A DNA stretch of 64,000 bases from Imbricaverruca yamaguchii (GCA_034440575.1 JAOTOL010001511.1:1140001-1204000); one strand, 5' to 3'. Positions 36,901 to 48,520 are shown, counted from the first letter of the stretch. The notes: generated from the letters alone by a model not told the origin. A program made the numbers and translations.

Positions 36901-39900
36901 ATTTACAGGGTTAGATATCTATGAAGCTAATCGAGTATGACATCAGAAGACAGCTGAATTTATGCCGGTTTATTTGAGATGAGTGGAAATTAATTCGGCA
37001 ATGTAGAACACCTGATATACAACTTAAAGGAATACAACGTGATAATTTGGGACACAAATTATGGAACTGAGTACAAAAGTGATAGGGTTACACTTCCATG
37101 GAAGTTATTCAAGATGGTATCAAAATGTAGCACGTTCGATTGTCGTTTAGTTAAGAACATTGGAAATTGGCAGCACATCACACAGAAGATGTATGATGCG
37201 TCTTTATCACAGGACGTTGAGTGGCCAATTGCTCCCATTTCACTTCAAGGGCAAAGTGACAGGGTGAAATGATTTGATAATAAAATGAACTATGCATCAT
37301 AAGAGAGCTTGTTTCAATGTTGTTCAAATTTGACCATTCGATATCACCTGCACCTTCTCTAGAAACTAGGATATAGCATTAATCAGAGCCAGACCACTCT
37401 GGTGGTGTTCCTTCACAAGCCCACCGCCAGAGACGCCACCGGTATTATGTCCGCTCATGACGCCTAACGAGTCGCAGACATCGAGTGGAGGGTGGCACAG
37501 TAGAGTAGCCAGGATTTGGTCCAGGGGGCAAACATCTGAACAGGGCCCACTGGGTACCTAAGCCCCATCCCTCACCCCCACCCCTTCCATACACACACTC
37601 TTTTTCGGAACACCTCGTATTTTTGGTCACTTTACGATCAAAGTGCCCATATAAGTATTATATATATATATATGTATGTATCTATCGGCAATGATGGTTA
37701 AATACGTGGGGAAAAGGCACACCGCGGTGGCATAGCTGCTACGGGATCTGCTATCAAGGCCCAAGAGTCCGATGAAGATAAGAAAATGCAAACCGTTTAG
37801 CCGCCGACGACAACCAACAAAAGCTAACGCATTATGGAAAACAGAAGGACCTTAGCACATCTCTAATGAAGGCATGCATTTTGTTAGCTCGGGAAAAAAA
37901 TGTTATTGCTCATCTCCATGGACACAATTGCTCCTTTCTGTCACAGGCTACGTTCAGACATAGCTTAATAGGGAGGTTATTCGTGATAAGGGTGAGGTCC
38001 ACATTGTTGCGCTGAGCTCGAACTCGAAGAGCATCCCAACCCTCTGTGGCCCTCAGGCGCCCTGTTTATTCCTCAGCTGTTAGGAGAGTTCATCCTAGCT
38101 GAGACTACTTTTGCCAGCTGGCACGGGCATTCGAGCCCTCTGGCGAGCCGTCCCTGGTCGTCACGGCCGCTGTCAACTCTCAGGGTGGACGTCTTCAGGT
38201 CTCAAGTGCCATTTCCACAAAAGCTGTTAGATGCGTTTTAATTTGTCCTTAGTTATATCTCTGAGTCCCAGAGCGGTCGCCTGAAGGACTCCACCGGACT
38301 CGCCAGGGGGCGGGTGCCCATCCACCCATTTGAAACTCAACTGTTTTCAAACAGTCCGTGGAGTCCACACTAGGCTCCATGACCCTTCACGTAACACCGG
38401 GAACTCTCCACTTCTGCCATGATCTTCTCCGTAGCTCAGAGGCCTCTTCATCGGCCCGAGGCCTGTTGTCAGCTCCGAGCCTTTCTTCATCATCGGCAGC
38501 CGACGCCGAGCCAGTGGCCCTGCACGTTCAGCCCGAGGAGCCCTTCTGATGGCCAGAGGTTTTCCCCTGTGACTATGACCCCCTGTGTCTTCTCAGTGAC
38601 CCTCTTTCACGACCTAGGGCCTTTCCCGGCAAGCCGGAGGCCTGTTTTCAAATGTTTGGACCCTGTTCATCAGGTCAGGAGACATCCCTTCGGCTTCGAC
38701 CTTGCCATCATCCGAAGGGTCCTTCAAATTGTTTGGGGCTCTCTTCGTCAGCCCGAGGTATATTCCAGCGATCCGGGGTTCCCTCTGTCGATCTAAAAGC
38801 CCAGTCAAGGGACCCCAACATCTTCCCGAGTGCACTCTTTGTTGACACGGGACCCACTTCGTTGGCCTGGGACCATTTCCATCAGTCCTGGACACCATTT
38901 GTTGGTCCGGGGGCCGTTCATGTCAGCCCAGTGGATCCTTGCGGGCCCCTCAGGGCGGTCGCCTGGAGGGCCCCCTCCAACCTTTCAGGAGTATGGGGCT
39001 GCCCTTTCGCCCCTTGGCTGCGTAACTAGTCAAGACTGCTGTGGCAAATGGAGCTATAGCCATTGTTTCCAGTGTATGTTCACAGGCTGGATCCTCCACT
39101 AGATAATTTTGCCTGGGGTGACCATTGATGAGTGCGAAACCACCATTCGAAGCAACCAGACCCCCCCCCCTCCACCACCACCAAGGTAATGATAAAGCAA
39201 TGGAGAAATGTCACTAACTAGAGGGATAGAGGGAGAGACCCCCAGTTAGCCTGTTAGATATGATCCATACAAAGTCTCGTGTTAAGTTTTCTTGTTTTTC
39301 GATCGCTTAGAGGGAAATCTAGAGGTCTTCTCTTTCGATCAAACATGGCGTCCATAATCTTATTTTCAGTACTGGTGCCATCTGATGAAGTTCATTATAG
39401 ATGTCGACAGGGACCCATTTACGTCCTACCTCAGCGGCTGACATTCCCCGACAGTACTCATCTACGACCCACCTCAGAACAGTAGGTCGCATGACCTGAC
39501 ATTAGCCCCCGTGGCCCTGAACAATAGCTCACCTGATCGGACGGCAGTTATCTGGCCGGGGTGGCATATCAGCTGACCAGATCGGCATCTCACCTGGCCA
39601 GAAGAATCTCACCTGGTCGGATCGGCATCTCACCTGGCCAGAAGCATCTCACCTGGCCGGAGGTATCTCACCTGACCGAAGAAGCATCTCACCTGGCTGG
39701 AGAAGCATGTCACCTGGCCGGAGAAGCATCTCACCTGACAAGAGAAGTATCTCACCTGGCCGGAGAAGCATCTCACCTGACCGGAGAAGCATCTCACCTG
39801 GACCGGACACAACGCCGGTGACGACGACGCTGTCGGCGCCGATCGCTTGCGACAGCACAAGGTCGAGCCCGACTGACGACGGGTCCCCCGTGTTGGCAGA

Positions 39901-40291
39901 CGACTGACACTGCGCCGACGCCTGGGGGCAGGTCACACGCGGGGTCACGGGTCACGCCGCCAGATGAACTGCCGGGGGTTGGGTGAGGTGGGGGTGGGGG
40001 TGTCCAACAGTGACACAAATCAAATAGAGATTGCTATGTGTGCAGGAGACGGCCGGAGAGCGACACAGGACAGCCCAAGTCGAGACGGCGGCAGTCGGGA
40101 GGTTCTCCCCCCAGTTGCGTATTTTGCCGCCGGGCGGCGTTGCCGACGCCGCTCACCCCCGAGTCCGCCGGGCCGCTGTTGTTCTGCGTCTCCCAGAACG
40201 CCCAGGTGGTGACGCCGCCCAGACCGACCAGCGACAGCAGGCCCAGCGAGACGGCCACGCCGAGCAGCGTGTACTGCGCCGCCGACTGCAT
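30945..40291 (-). CDS. Unrecognised 202-residue secreted or single-pass membrane protein
   Basis: I do not recognise the family. Exons on the minus strand are 40291-40157, 39921-39798, 35659-35557 and 31191-30945 (TGA). Each border has a good donor/acceptor (GTGAGC, cccccag; GTGAGA, tttttcag; GTGTGA, aactccag), and phases 0,1,2 join without a stop. Residues 7-30 are a hydrophobic segment fitting a signal peptide or type II anchor. The remainder is rich in Ser, Thr, Gly, Val and Pro, with Cys at 50, 104, 140, 182 and 183 and a possible glycosylation site NNS at 37. The mature part looks like a small Ser/Thr-rich extracellular domain. Upstream are a TATA box and two E-boxes. Intron 3 is mostly satellite, and intron 2 begins with tandem donor copies. 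Phase continuity over four exons is the main evidence that this is real; no function is claimed. Confidence 0.72.
31420..31661 (-). mobile_element. SINE family A, copy 1 (tRNA-derived)
   Basis: On the minus strand it begins with a tRNA-like head (gatagcttagctggttagag), then a decayed B-box (gtgctcgagtt), then a body shared with the copy ending at 61342, including the segment around ttcaacggcggag. It lies upstream of the unknown gene's last exon, in intron 3. Confidence 0.7.
31953..35530. repeat. 3.6-kb satellite of 12-bp unit CACGTCACGTCA
   Basis: Near-perfect 12-bp units fill 31953-32820 and 34555-35528. The centre, 32820-34555, is broken up by indels into acgtacgt, cgtc and similar words. 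It lies wholly in intron 3 of the unknown minus-strand gene, whose transcript would carry TGACGTGACGTG repeats. Long open frames reading TSHV, RHTS or DVTC are repeat products. Confidence 0.95.
33722..33862. other. C-poor GT/GA-rich island inside the satellite
   Basis: About 140 bases contain almost no C and do not resemble the satellite around them. It may be a true insertion or a sequence-quality artefact. Confidence 0.5.
35690..35895. repeat. Degenerate repeat (actgtacactactgtac / ggtgatgtgcac)
   Basis: Short diverged units lie in intron 2 of the unknown gene, just upstream of its exon 3 acceptor. Confidence 0.65.
35896..36723. other. Intron 2 of the unknown gene, unannotated
   Basis: Open frames of up to 139 codons occur on both strands at 36250-36746 without family motifs or matching splice phases. 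Confidence 0.4.
36724..37330. repeat. 177-bp tandem satellite, about 3.5 monomers
   Basis: Units start at 36724, 36902, 37079 and 37256, each opening with a form of gtgacagggtta. The first two are clearly alike (shared attggaaattaattcg and gagacacaaat blocks), and the third is diverged. The period is 177-178 bp. Confidence 0.75.
37331..38389. other. Unannotated part of intron 2
   Basis: Contains a short (TA)n at 37659-37672; no gene seen. Confidence 0.4.
38390..39040. repeat. Dispersed repeat, copy 1 (gggcccttt...cggcccg units)
   Basis: A stretch of diverged ~25-30-base units rich in ggcccttt and tcagcccg. It parallels 41195-41680: shared anchors include cggcaagccgga near 38629 and 41223, and the closing gggctgcccttt...cttggct block. 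Confidence 0.65.
39527..39800 (-). repeat. 21-bp minisatellite repeating the exon 2 donor site
   Basis: Read on the minus strand, units of the form ggtccaggtgagatgcttctc follow the end of exon 2 directly. Eleven TCACCTG words (donor cores AG|GTGA) lie between 39527 and 39784, besides the donor used by the model at 39797-39796. Most units are exactly 21 bases and the frame stays open, giving a repeated GEMLLRP-type peptide. Confidence 0.9.
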
Positions 40292-40344
40292 GGTCGTCCG
40301 ACTCGGCGCGGTGCTGGAACCTGGGCCCGCCGGCCAACCGGCCG

Positions 40345-40379
40345 CTTATATCGCCGCCGCGTGGTCACGTGGTCACGTG
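40345..40379 (-). promoter_or_regulatory. TATA box and paired E-boxes of the unknown gene
   Basis: On the minus strand TATAAG lies at 40350-40345, about 55 bases before the start codon. Two CACGTG palindromes at 40379-40374 and 40371-40366 sit upstream, with starts 8 bases apart. The spacing fits a TATA-driven start near 40317. The transcription start itself is inferred. Confidence 0.55.
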
Positions 40380-40768
40380 GTGGCGGGTCACGACGGCCGG
40401 CCGGCCGACACGGCTTCCGGTGGCCGACCTGACCGCGGCCGTGGCCATCTGGGTCAATCGCAGGCGCGCGCCCGGCCCGGCACCTGGCGGGGTACACACA
40501 GTCGGGGCAAACATTCCGGCACGACGACAGATCCCGGAAAACGTGGGCATCGTCTGCAAGTCGGTCACCCGGCGAAGGTGCCACTGACCTGACACGTTTA
40601 CAACTGGCGGATGCTGGGGATGTCCGATTTCAAAGCATTATGAAAACAGCTCAACTCTTTATCTGGGACGCCTCGGATCGAGGTAGCTGGACTCTCTGCG
40701 TTGCATCAGTTCTGGGCAAGGTATCAGCAATAACAACACGCCAAACGCAACCGGGTCATTATTGTGTG

Positions 40769-40978
40769 TTGCAATTGTTGACATGCATATTTTGTGTTGA
40801 AAATACTGACAAAATGCACATTTTGTGTTGCAAATGCTAACATAATGCACATTTTGTGCTTCAAATGCTGACATAATGCACATTTTGTGTTGCAAATGCT
40901 GACATAATGCACATTTTGTGCTTCAAATGCTGACATAATGCACATTTTGTGTTGCAAATGCTGGCATAATGCACATTA
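40769..40978. repeat. 31-bp minisatellite, ~7 copies
   Basis: Units of gttgcaaatgctgacataat plus gcacattttgt are near identical. Confidence 0.9.
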
Positions 40979-41194
40979 GTGCGCATTCGTTTGCGTCACA
41001 GACGTCTGTAAGCAGACGGCAGGCCGTGAAATCGTACTCTCTTAGCCACTGTTACATCAGATATCTATATGTTCTGCCTTACCACGCATGATTGCACATG
41101 TGTGCTCGCTTGGGTGTTCGCTTCGGCAGCGCATACACTGCCTATCCTACCATCGGCAGTGCATGCACATACCAAACCTACCTTCGACAGGGCC

Positions 41195-41680
41195 CTCCTT
41201 GACAACCCAGAGCCCTTTTTCGGCAAGCCGGAGCCCCCATTTCAAAAGCTTGGGGCCTGTCCTTCAGATCAAAGCCGTTTTCTTCGGCCCGGGCTCCGCT
41301 GTTAACACAGGCGCCCTGCAGGCTAGGGGCCCTATCCGTCAGACCAGGTGTCCTTCCAACTATTCGAGATCCGTCCGTCCATCTAGAAGCCCTTCCACGT
41401 TAGTCCAGCCAGGGATACTCGGCATCTTTATGTGACTCTCTCCGCTGACTTGGGGCCCTTTTATCGGCCGAGGACCTTTTCAGTCAGCCCGGTGGCCCTT
41501 TCGTCGGTCCAGGGGTCCTTCACGTCAGCCAAGGGGCCCTTACCTGCTCCCTGCATCGACTCCTTGTGGGACCCTTACAGGTCCCTTAAGGCGGCCTGGA
41601 ATTTGCCCTCCCCCCCGACTCTCCGGGGGAGGGGACTGCCCTTTACCCCACTCTTGGCTATGCCACTGCTTCTAACCGGT
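41195..41680. repeat. Dispersed repeat, copy 2
   Basis: Same orientation and order of landmarks as 38390-39040. No coding potential is apparent. Confidence 0.6.
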
Positions 41681-41689
41681 TGAGGTCTT

Positions 41690-43470
41690 CGATGAATACG
41701 TGCAAATGAGTTCGAGAATTCAGAGCTTAATCCGACCGAGAGCTATGACATGCATAGTTCGAATATGCACTTTGACTACCATAGACGTTTATGAGCGCCG
41801 TTATTAATATTCATTCTGGACCCAGACATCCGCTCAGTCCCCGTGCTCTGACGACCGGGAGACATGCCCAGAAATGAATGCCGCAGAACATAACACAACG
41901 GCTGTGTGCTCTGCTTGCGAAGAGAGGCTAAACTGGTAGCACATCTCTGGATCGGCGGCACCGTGCGCATTCTTTATAGTCATGATGCATGCGCAACTTC
42001 GCCACCATGAGGTCGTCTGTCGAGAGGTCGCCGCTTTGTCTGATATAGCCTGTCACAATGACTTGCGCAGTGTTTGCAGTTCCGTCATTCGGATACGTCG
42101 CAGTCAACATCCACGGCAAACAACGGCGCAATTGCATCAAGTAATGCACCTTTGACGGAAAGCCATGTAGCAACTATTTCGGCGGTCGTTCAAATGGAGA
42201 GTTTAGTGATGGATACAGGAGCACGCTGCTCAAAGCCACCATCAAGTGATTGAAATATAGAACACATATCTTCCGCATTAACTCATAGTACCACATATTC
42301 ACTTCTTTTAGTTTCTTCCCGACTATTTCAGGGGCATGAATGTTACCAGCTGCATTCCAGAACTAAACAAAGAGAACCTTGAAAGCTACAGCTTGAAGAC
42401 ATAGTTTCGCTAAAATTCGCTATAATCACGAGAGATAAAAAAATTGTTATCCCGTGATTTTCACCATGCTCGAATTCCCTTCTGCCCTAACGAATGCTTA
42501 TTGTTCCCCTTATTTACTGATATATCAACAATCAAGAAATGTGTAGCGCCTTATAGTTGTGTATATCCTTTATCTTTCTGTCAGTAATTATCCGTCTCGC
42601 ACTCTCGCAATGATTTTCATCACGTAGTTTGTGAAGATGTGTTGGCATGTTGGCATGGCATGTGTTGGCATGTTTCCTTTTTCTTACGTTTTCAGACGTT
42701 CTCACGCTCTTGATGAAAGGAATGTGAAATTCGAACAAGTTTCTAGACCAGTTCTTTCTAGCGAACGATATGGCAAAGATGGGAAAAAATTGTTGGAATG
42801 GACGTGCACCACCCCAGCTCTCCCACCTGAGATTGGACCCGTCTGAATCCATTATTTGGCCTCGATTGCGTCCGATGGTGAGAGTGTCTAGTCAGATCAG
42901 CGTTTGAAGTTCAGCCCCGTGTTGGATCTGCTATGCAGCTGCACGCTCCGGTACCCGAACCGAAGAGGACATTTGCAGCTCATGGATTTATCGGAACCAA
43001 CATAATACAAAAGCCAAAGGGTCGACAACAACCGTCCACGTGGCAAACCGCTGAAAGCAAGGACGGCGGAGTCCCATTTGGCCAGTGGAAGCTCATTTTG
43101 TGCTCACCATGCAACGTCGTCGGGGATTAATGCTAAAATTGGCAGATTTAGGAAGGTAGCTTCAGACCGCCGGTGCACCAGCTCGCTTCTCTGGCACGCA
43201 CCCATCCTGCGTGTACAGACAGCTGTTCCAGTCTCCGGCACGTATGACCCGGAAAACCGCCGATCTGGGTGCTACTTGTGTGTGTGTGAGTGTTAGTTTC
43301 TTTGTTTGGCTAATTGTCATTCAGTTTACAGGCTCGTGTGATTGCTCAGTGAGACTGCACTTCGACATCGGTTGGTTGGGTGTCTTAGCGGCGCGGGCAC
43401 GGTCTTAGCGGCCAATAGGTTATTGGCACAAGGGGAAGCCAGGTCCAGCCTCCGAGGAACACTTGCCCCA
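41690..43470. other. Unannotated intergenic stretch
   Basis: Mixed composition with open frames under 110 codons on both strands; no motif or splice-flanked exon recognised. Confidence 0.4.
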
Positions 43471-43479
43471 GAAAGCAGA

Positions 43480-43690
43480 CGATAAGTCGGCGGGTTTGGT
43501 GATGGCTAACACCACACGGACGGCTTGGGGGAAGTTGCTCCACCACACGCACGGTTAGGCGAAAAGTTTGCGTCATCACACACAGTATTTGGTGGAGGTT
43601 GGCACCATCACACACGCACGATTTGGCGAAGAGTTGGCGCCACCACACCCACTGTCCGGCGGAGGTTGGCGCGAACTGCGCACGTTTCTA
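43480..43690. repeat. ~38-bp degenerate minisatellite
   Basis: About five units around ggcgaagagttggcgccacc plus acacccactgtcc. Confidence 0.65.
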
Positions 43691-44049
43691 TCGCTTCTTC
43701 GTGAGGTTCGGCTAGCAGTGCACGTCGCCGCCTGCTGCGGCACTATTCCCACACGCAAGTGTCCTCCTTTGCTTTCCTTACCTCTGTGCAGCGGCACCGA
43801 TGTAGCGGCTTGAGTGGCTACGTTTCTCATGACGTGTCCATATGTTGAGCTTCAAAGATCCGTAACTTCGCGACATGTATGTCAAGCGGCGAGAGGTGGA
43901 GTACAGTTCGCATGGCACGTTATACACAGTGAATGACGACGTGTCCGAGTGCGGTTCGGCAGCGGCAGCCTGTGTGCATTCGCAATGACCTGGGCGAGGT
44001 CACGGGCGATACCAGCGAGCGGCCAGTTGCGGGGCGTCTCTCGGGGACG

Positions 44050-44115
44050 AATGGTTTAAGAGTAAGTTGCTCGTCTCACAATTAAAGGGTTGTAGGTTCG
44101 AGTCTCACCTGTCGC
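44050..44115 (+). mobile_element. tRNA-like SINE head or tRNA fossil
   Basis: It has a tRNA-like A-box region (atggtttaagagtaagttgc) and a good B-box (ggttcgagtctcacc), but the acceptor stem does not pair convincingly, so I do not call a functional tRNA. Confidence 0.35.
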
Positions 44116-45330
44116 TACTCTTCGCCCGCGACCAATCGGCGTGATAGATTGGCGACGCTACATGACTCAACGGTCGATGTGTTGTAAAACCAATAACCCC
44201 CCCCCCCCCAACCCCCGGGCGTCTCTGCGCAGGCGCATGACAATGTTTGGCGCGTCGGCTCTACCGCATGTGCCGTCTGAGCGCGAGTTACTGCATCGAT
44301 TTGTCAGCACACGTGAGTCTAGCCGGTTCGGCACGAGACCGTATACAAAGCCAGAACACGTTTAAACCGATCGGTGTCGGTCGAGGATAATCGTGAGTTA
44401 GTCTCAGTCCGTTCTCCCCAGCGCAGGTGCCAGCATGATGACTGGACCAGACCGGGACACCATAAATCGCTTAAGGTCTCGAATAAAACGTGCCCGTGCC
44501 CCGAACCAATGTCGTTCCGGGCCCTTTTTAAAGCCCTCCCCACCCTCCTCTTCGGCCCGGCGAAGGTGGATTTGTCGACAGGCCCGAAAAGGGAAGGCCA
44601 TTCGGGACTACGAAATATGCCTCAATAACTGACATACACACACATACGTAATCACCGCGAAGAGTAGAACACTTTTAATTACACAAACTGCAATGAAACT
44701 TTAGAAAATGCGGAAGTTTTCCTTGGATAGGAGCCCCTCCCCATCCTTGGCCAGAAATGTTCCGTCGTCCGTATATATGAGAGCAGCACAACAGGGCAGA
44801 GGGAAACGACATCATCTAGCACAAGCAGATTCCTCTGAAATCAAGCGAACTGCCTTGTATATGAGCATTGGTGATGACCTTCGGCAATCTAACCTCATTA
44901 AGCAACATTCCATTGTACCCAAGCATTGTTGATAATTTGAACAAGACTGCGGCCGCGAGCGCACACTAGCACACTGAGAGAAAATTGGCCGATGGCAGAC
45001 GCTATACAACGACTGCAGTCTCTCCAGGTGACATATCGTGGAAATCGCCAAATATCTTTTGACAAGGAAGTTGGTACCATCTGTCATAATTTAAACGTTC
45101 TGGACACCTCAGTTATCGGAGACCGAGAACCAATCGGTGAAGAATGGAGAGAAAATGTCGCTCGAGTGGCAATGCGGACAAGTTCTGTCGGGAGAAAATG
45201 TCAGCCTCGAACCATTTTGTCTTATCTGATTTGCTTGCGAACTAAAGGAACAGGAGATTCAGAAAACAAATGTTGCGATGAACAGCTAGGTTCCTAAGAC
45301 AGCGCCTCAAATGCGACGGCCATACCGCGC
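44116..45330. other. Unannotated intergenic stretch
   Basis: A poly-C tract near 44198-44209 and short open frames only. Confidence 0.4.
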
Positions 45331-45336
45331 CCATAA

Positions 45337-45540
45337 CGGCAATGTCCGCCCATAATAGCAATGTCCGCCCATAACAGCAATGTCCGCCCACAACAGCAAT
45401 GTCAGTCCATAACAGCAATGTCATCCCATAACAGCAATGTCCGCCCATAACAGCAATGTCAGTCCATAACAGCAATGTCGGTCCATAACAGCAATGTCCG
45501 CCCACAACAGCAATGTCCTCCCATAACAGCAATGTCCGCC
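45337..45540. repeat. 19-bp minisatellite (aatgtccgcccataacagc)
   Basis: About eleven units. The minus-strand 143-codon frame is a repeat product, with a 19-residue period. Confidence 0.9.
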
Positions 45541-45649
45541 GGTCTGCTATGACAACCACGATAATGTTGGTACAATATGGCGGCCAGCTCCGACTGGAAG
45601 AAAAAAACCTTCGAGCTCCTCTCGCAACGCGTCCAGCAAGAGGGATGTA

Positions 45650-45990
45650 GAGCGTTGCCAGCCTCCCAACCAATTGGTCAGAACTCAGAGCGTTGCCAAC
45701 CTCTCACGTCGATTGGTCGGGGCGTATCCAACCTACCATGCCAATTGGTCAGGACGTTGCCAAGCTCCCAAGTCGATGGGTCGGAGCGTATCCAACCTAC
45801 CACTCCAATTGGTCAGGACGTTGCCAACCTCCCACGTCGATGGGTCGGAGCGTATCCAACTTACCACGCCAATTGGTCAGGACGTTGCCAACCTCCCACG
45901 TCGATTGGTCGGAGCGTATCCAACCTACCACGCCAATTGGTCGGGACGTTGCCAACCTTCCACACCGATTGGTCAATGTTGCCAACATCC
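45650..45990. repeat. 32-bp minisatellite in 64-bp pairs
   Basis: Two alternating 32-base units, ggtcaggacgttgccaacct plus cccacgtcgatt and ggtcggagcgtatccaacct plus accacgccaatt, form a higher-order repeat. Confidence 0.88.
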
Positions 45991-46569
45991 TGCACGCCAA
46001 TTCTCACTCGGTAATCCCACCGGCAGCTGTGGGTCGGGAACTCACGATCTTGCGACAAAAATGTCAAAGTCGCACCGACTCAGCAACCGCCACCACAGAC
46101 TACAGTTGGAGCTGGATGATTCACATCTCGTGACTAATGCGCGTCGGTTGGGGTATATACCACAGGAGATGATGCATCAGAGCGGAAGTTTACCGAGTCG
46201 CCCCTACTGGATGATGTGCGGATCAGATGGAATCTTCCCGCGATACCGGGGCCAGCGTTAGACGCGGGCCACCGCTGTAATTAGCATCGTTCAATGCAAG
46301 CATCCAATTTACTTCCGATAGCGTTTTAGCTTGTCTTGCGAAAATTTGCGCCACACACAACAAATTTAGTTTTCCGAGAAATGATAAGCTGGGAATTATG
46401 ATGCACGGTGGCAAAGCGACGTCACGAACTTTGGATCGAGAAGCAAGATCAAGAAGAAGATCAAGATCAAGAAGGCCCCAGATCGATTTTTTTGTTGTGC
46501 AAGCTCATATTGATACTACTCAATTTCCGAAATTCGACGACTTCCCGCTTATGACATGCATTTTAGCTG

Positions 46570-46748
46570 CTTGGTCGTTTACTGGGTGGTTCTCGACGCA
46601 CTTCATGCACGATCACCGCTAATGGCGTCGTCCACACTTCTTCACCGTTGGGCCGCAGGTTTGGGAAACGTCCCAAGTGGTGCGGGCGTTGAACCCGTGG
46701 CCTTTGGTACCCAGACAACACCTCAACCACTCGGCCATCCCCGCCGCC
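46570..46748 (-). mobile_element. SINE family B, copy 2
   Basis: Same tRNA-like head (ggatggccgagtggttgagg on minus) and body as the 48250 copy; the tail is diverged. Confidence 0.75.
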
Positions 46749-46975
46749 ATTTCAGGTGCCTACAACATTCATCTATGCGAGGTTTTCCGCACTCAGGATG
46801 CCACTCTCCCCGTACGGACAGGTAGAGGGGAGGGGGCAGGGTAGTCCAACAAATCGGTGCGGAGGCGCCTACCAAGGGACTAGGCCTACTTTCTCCTGAT
46901 TACGATGGGTGATGCTACAGTGGTAGATGTGGGATCTGGTAGATGCTCATTATAAAAAGGCCGCTAAACGAGAGG

Positions 46976-46980
<5 letters not shown>

Positions 46981-47015
<35 letters not shown>
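46981..47015. repeat. Poly(A) tract
   Basis: About 35 uninterrupted A bases; no retroposed gene is visible next to it. Confidence 0.95.
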
Positions 47016-47018
<3 letters not shown>

Positions 47019-47901
47019 AAAGGACATGGGATATAAGAGGGCAATAGGGTGAGTGGAGTTCCTGGGAGTTGATTTCAAATTGGGAGTGGATGGGAAAACC
47101 AGATGATGGGGAAGCCATCGGACAAGAGGTGGGGTTACGTTTCAATTCCTGGTACGTTAGACCAGGAATGGAATCGGGGAAATAATGCATGGGTCATGCG
47201 ACGCACCGAGAGTACCTCCGTGCATGCACACCCATTTATGGGCGGCAGATAAGGTGCCCGAATGGATTGATGGATCACAAGATGGATTGAGCATCGAGTT
47301 ACCGCCAATCGAGTGACGACTGCTGCCATCACTGAAAGGGCTGCGTAGAGCCGAAGTACCACGTATCCACTTCAGCAACTCATTGAACAGCGTATGCATT
47401 CAGCACTGTTCAATTGAACAAGGCAGGTAGTCACCAGCTTTGTACTAATAAGTGCACGGCAACATTTCTGCAGATCGCAAATCCGCCCGGGGGCTCGCGT
47501 TGAGTTCTCGGAATCGTTTTATTCAGTCGACAGTGTCAACGACTGACTGGAGTTGGACCGGTGTCACCTGCAAACGCAAAGGACCCACAGAACACAGAAC
47601 ATAACTGACCACGTTCACGCTGCCTGGTCACGGTACAGGCCAGTGTAGATCAGGCGCAGCACACCTCCGACTCGAAGGCACCGCGTCTCCTGCTTTTTTT
47701 CTTCTCATTGTACAGAGGGTACATCCTTGAAATTGAAATAATTTCGTCGAGCGGAGTGCAAAAGTTAACTTCTTGAACTAGGTTCCCTTTTCCACTATCA
47801 TCATTTATTACAATGCATTTTCAATATGCGTTGATGAATTTCCGATATGTGGACGCCAAACGATTCGCAATGATTACTTTGCACGAGAGAAGACTAATAA
47901 A

Positions 47902-47904
<3 letters not shown>

Positions 47905-47959
<55 letters not shown>

Positions 47960-47969
47960 CTATATATAT
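47905..47969. repeat. (AT)n microsatellite
   Basis: About 30 AT units with one or two interruptions. Confidence 0.95.
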
Positions 47970-48249
47970 AAAGAAAAACAAAAATCCCAACATAGGACAG
48001 CATGCAGACCGTCCCTTGCACGTGGAAATAAACAAAACGTTAACATATCATATGGTACCAGAGTCGCTTACATGCGCCCCTAAACCCCAAGAACTGACCA
48101 ACCATACCTACATACAAAGTGCGACAGCACAATATGCTACATTGATGGGAGAGGTACACCACTTGGTGACTACTTCACAGGAAAGATGCACCCATCCTGT
48201 GAATATACCATCTTGTGCCATTGTATCTTGCATCTAGATTACCCAGTGC

Positions 48250-48437
48250 ACTTGTTTGCTTGTTTATTGGGTGGTTCACGACGCACTTTATGCGCATTCA
48301 CAGCTAATGGCGCCGCCTACACTGTTTCGCCGTTGGGCCGCGGGATTGGGAAATGTCCTGAGCGGCGCTAGTGTCGAACCCAGGACTTTTGGTACCCATA
48401 GCCCGACACCTTAACCACTCGGCCATCCCTGCCCCAC
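48250..48437 (-). mobile_element. SINE family B, copy 3, just 3' of CIAO3
   Basis: The minus-strand head reads gggatggccgagtggttaag and the B-box gggttcgac. The tail contains AATAAA at 48259-48254, about 260 bases past the CIAO3 stop and on its sense strand, so it could serve as its polyadenylation signal. Confidence 0.82.
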
Positions 48438-48520
48438 CCAGTGGACTTTTAACACATATCCACATGCATGGGCACTGCCTAGGCACATCACCTTTACCGA
48501 CACAATCCGGTTCGGCCGTT

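Noticed and set aside
44050..44115. Functional tRNA gene
   Set aside because: A- and B-box-like sequences are present, but the acceptor and anticodon stems do not pair convincingly.
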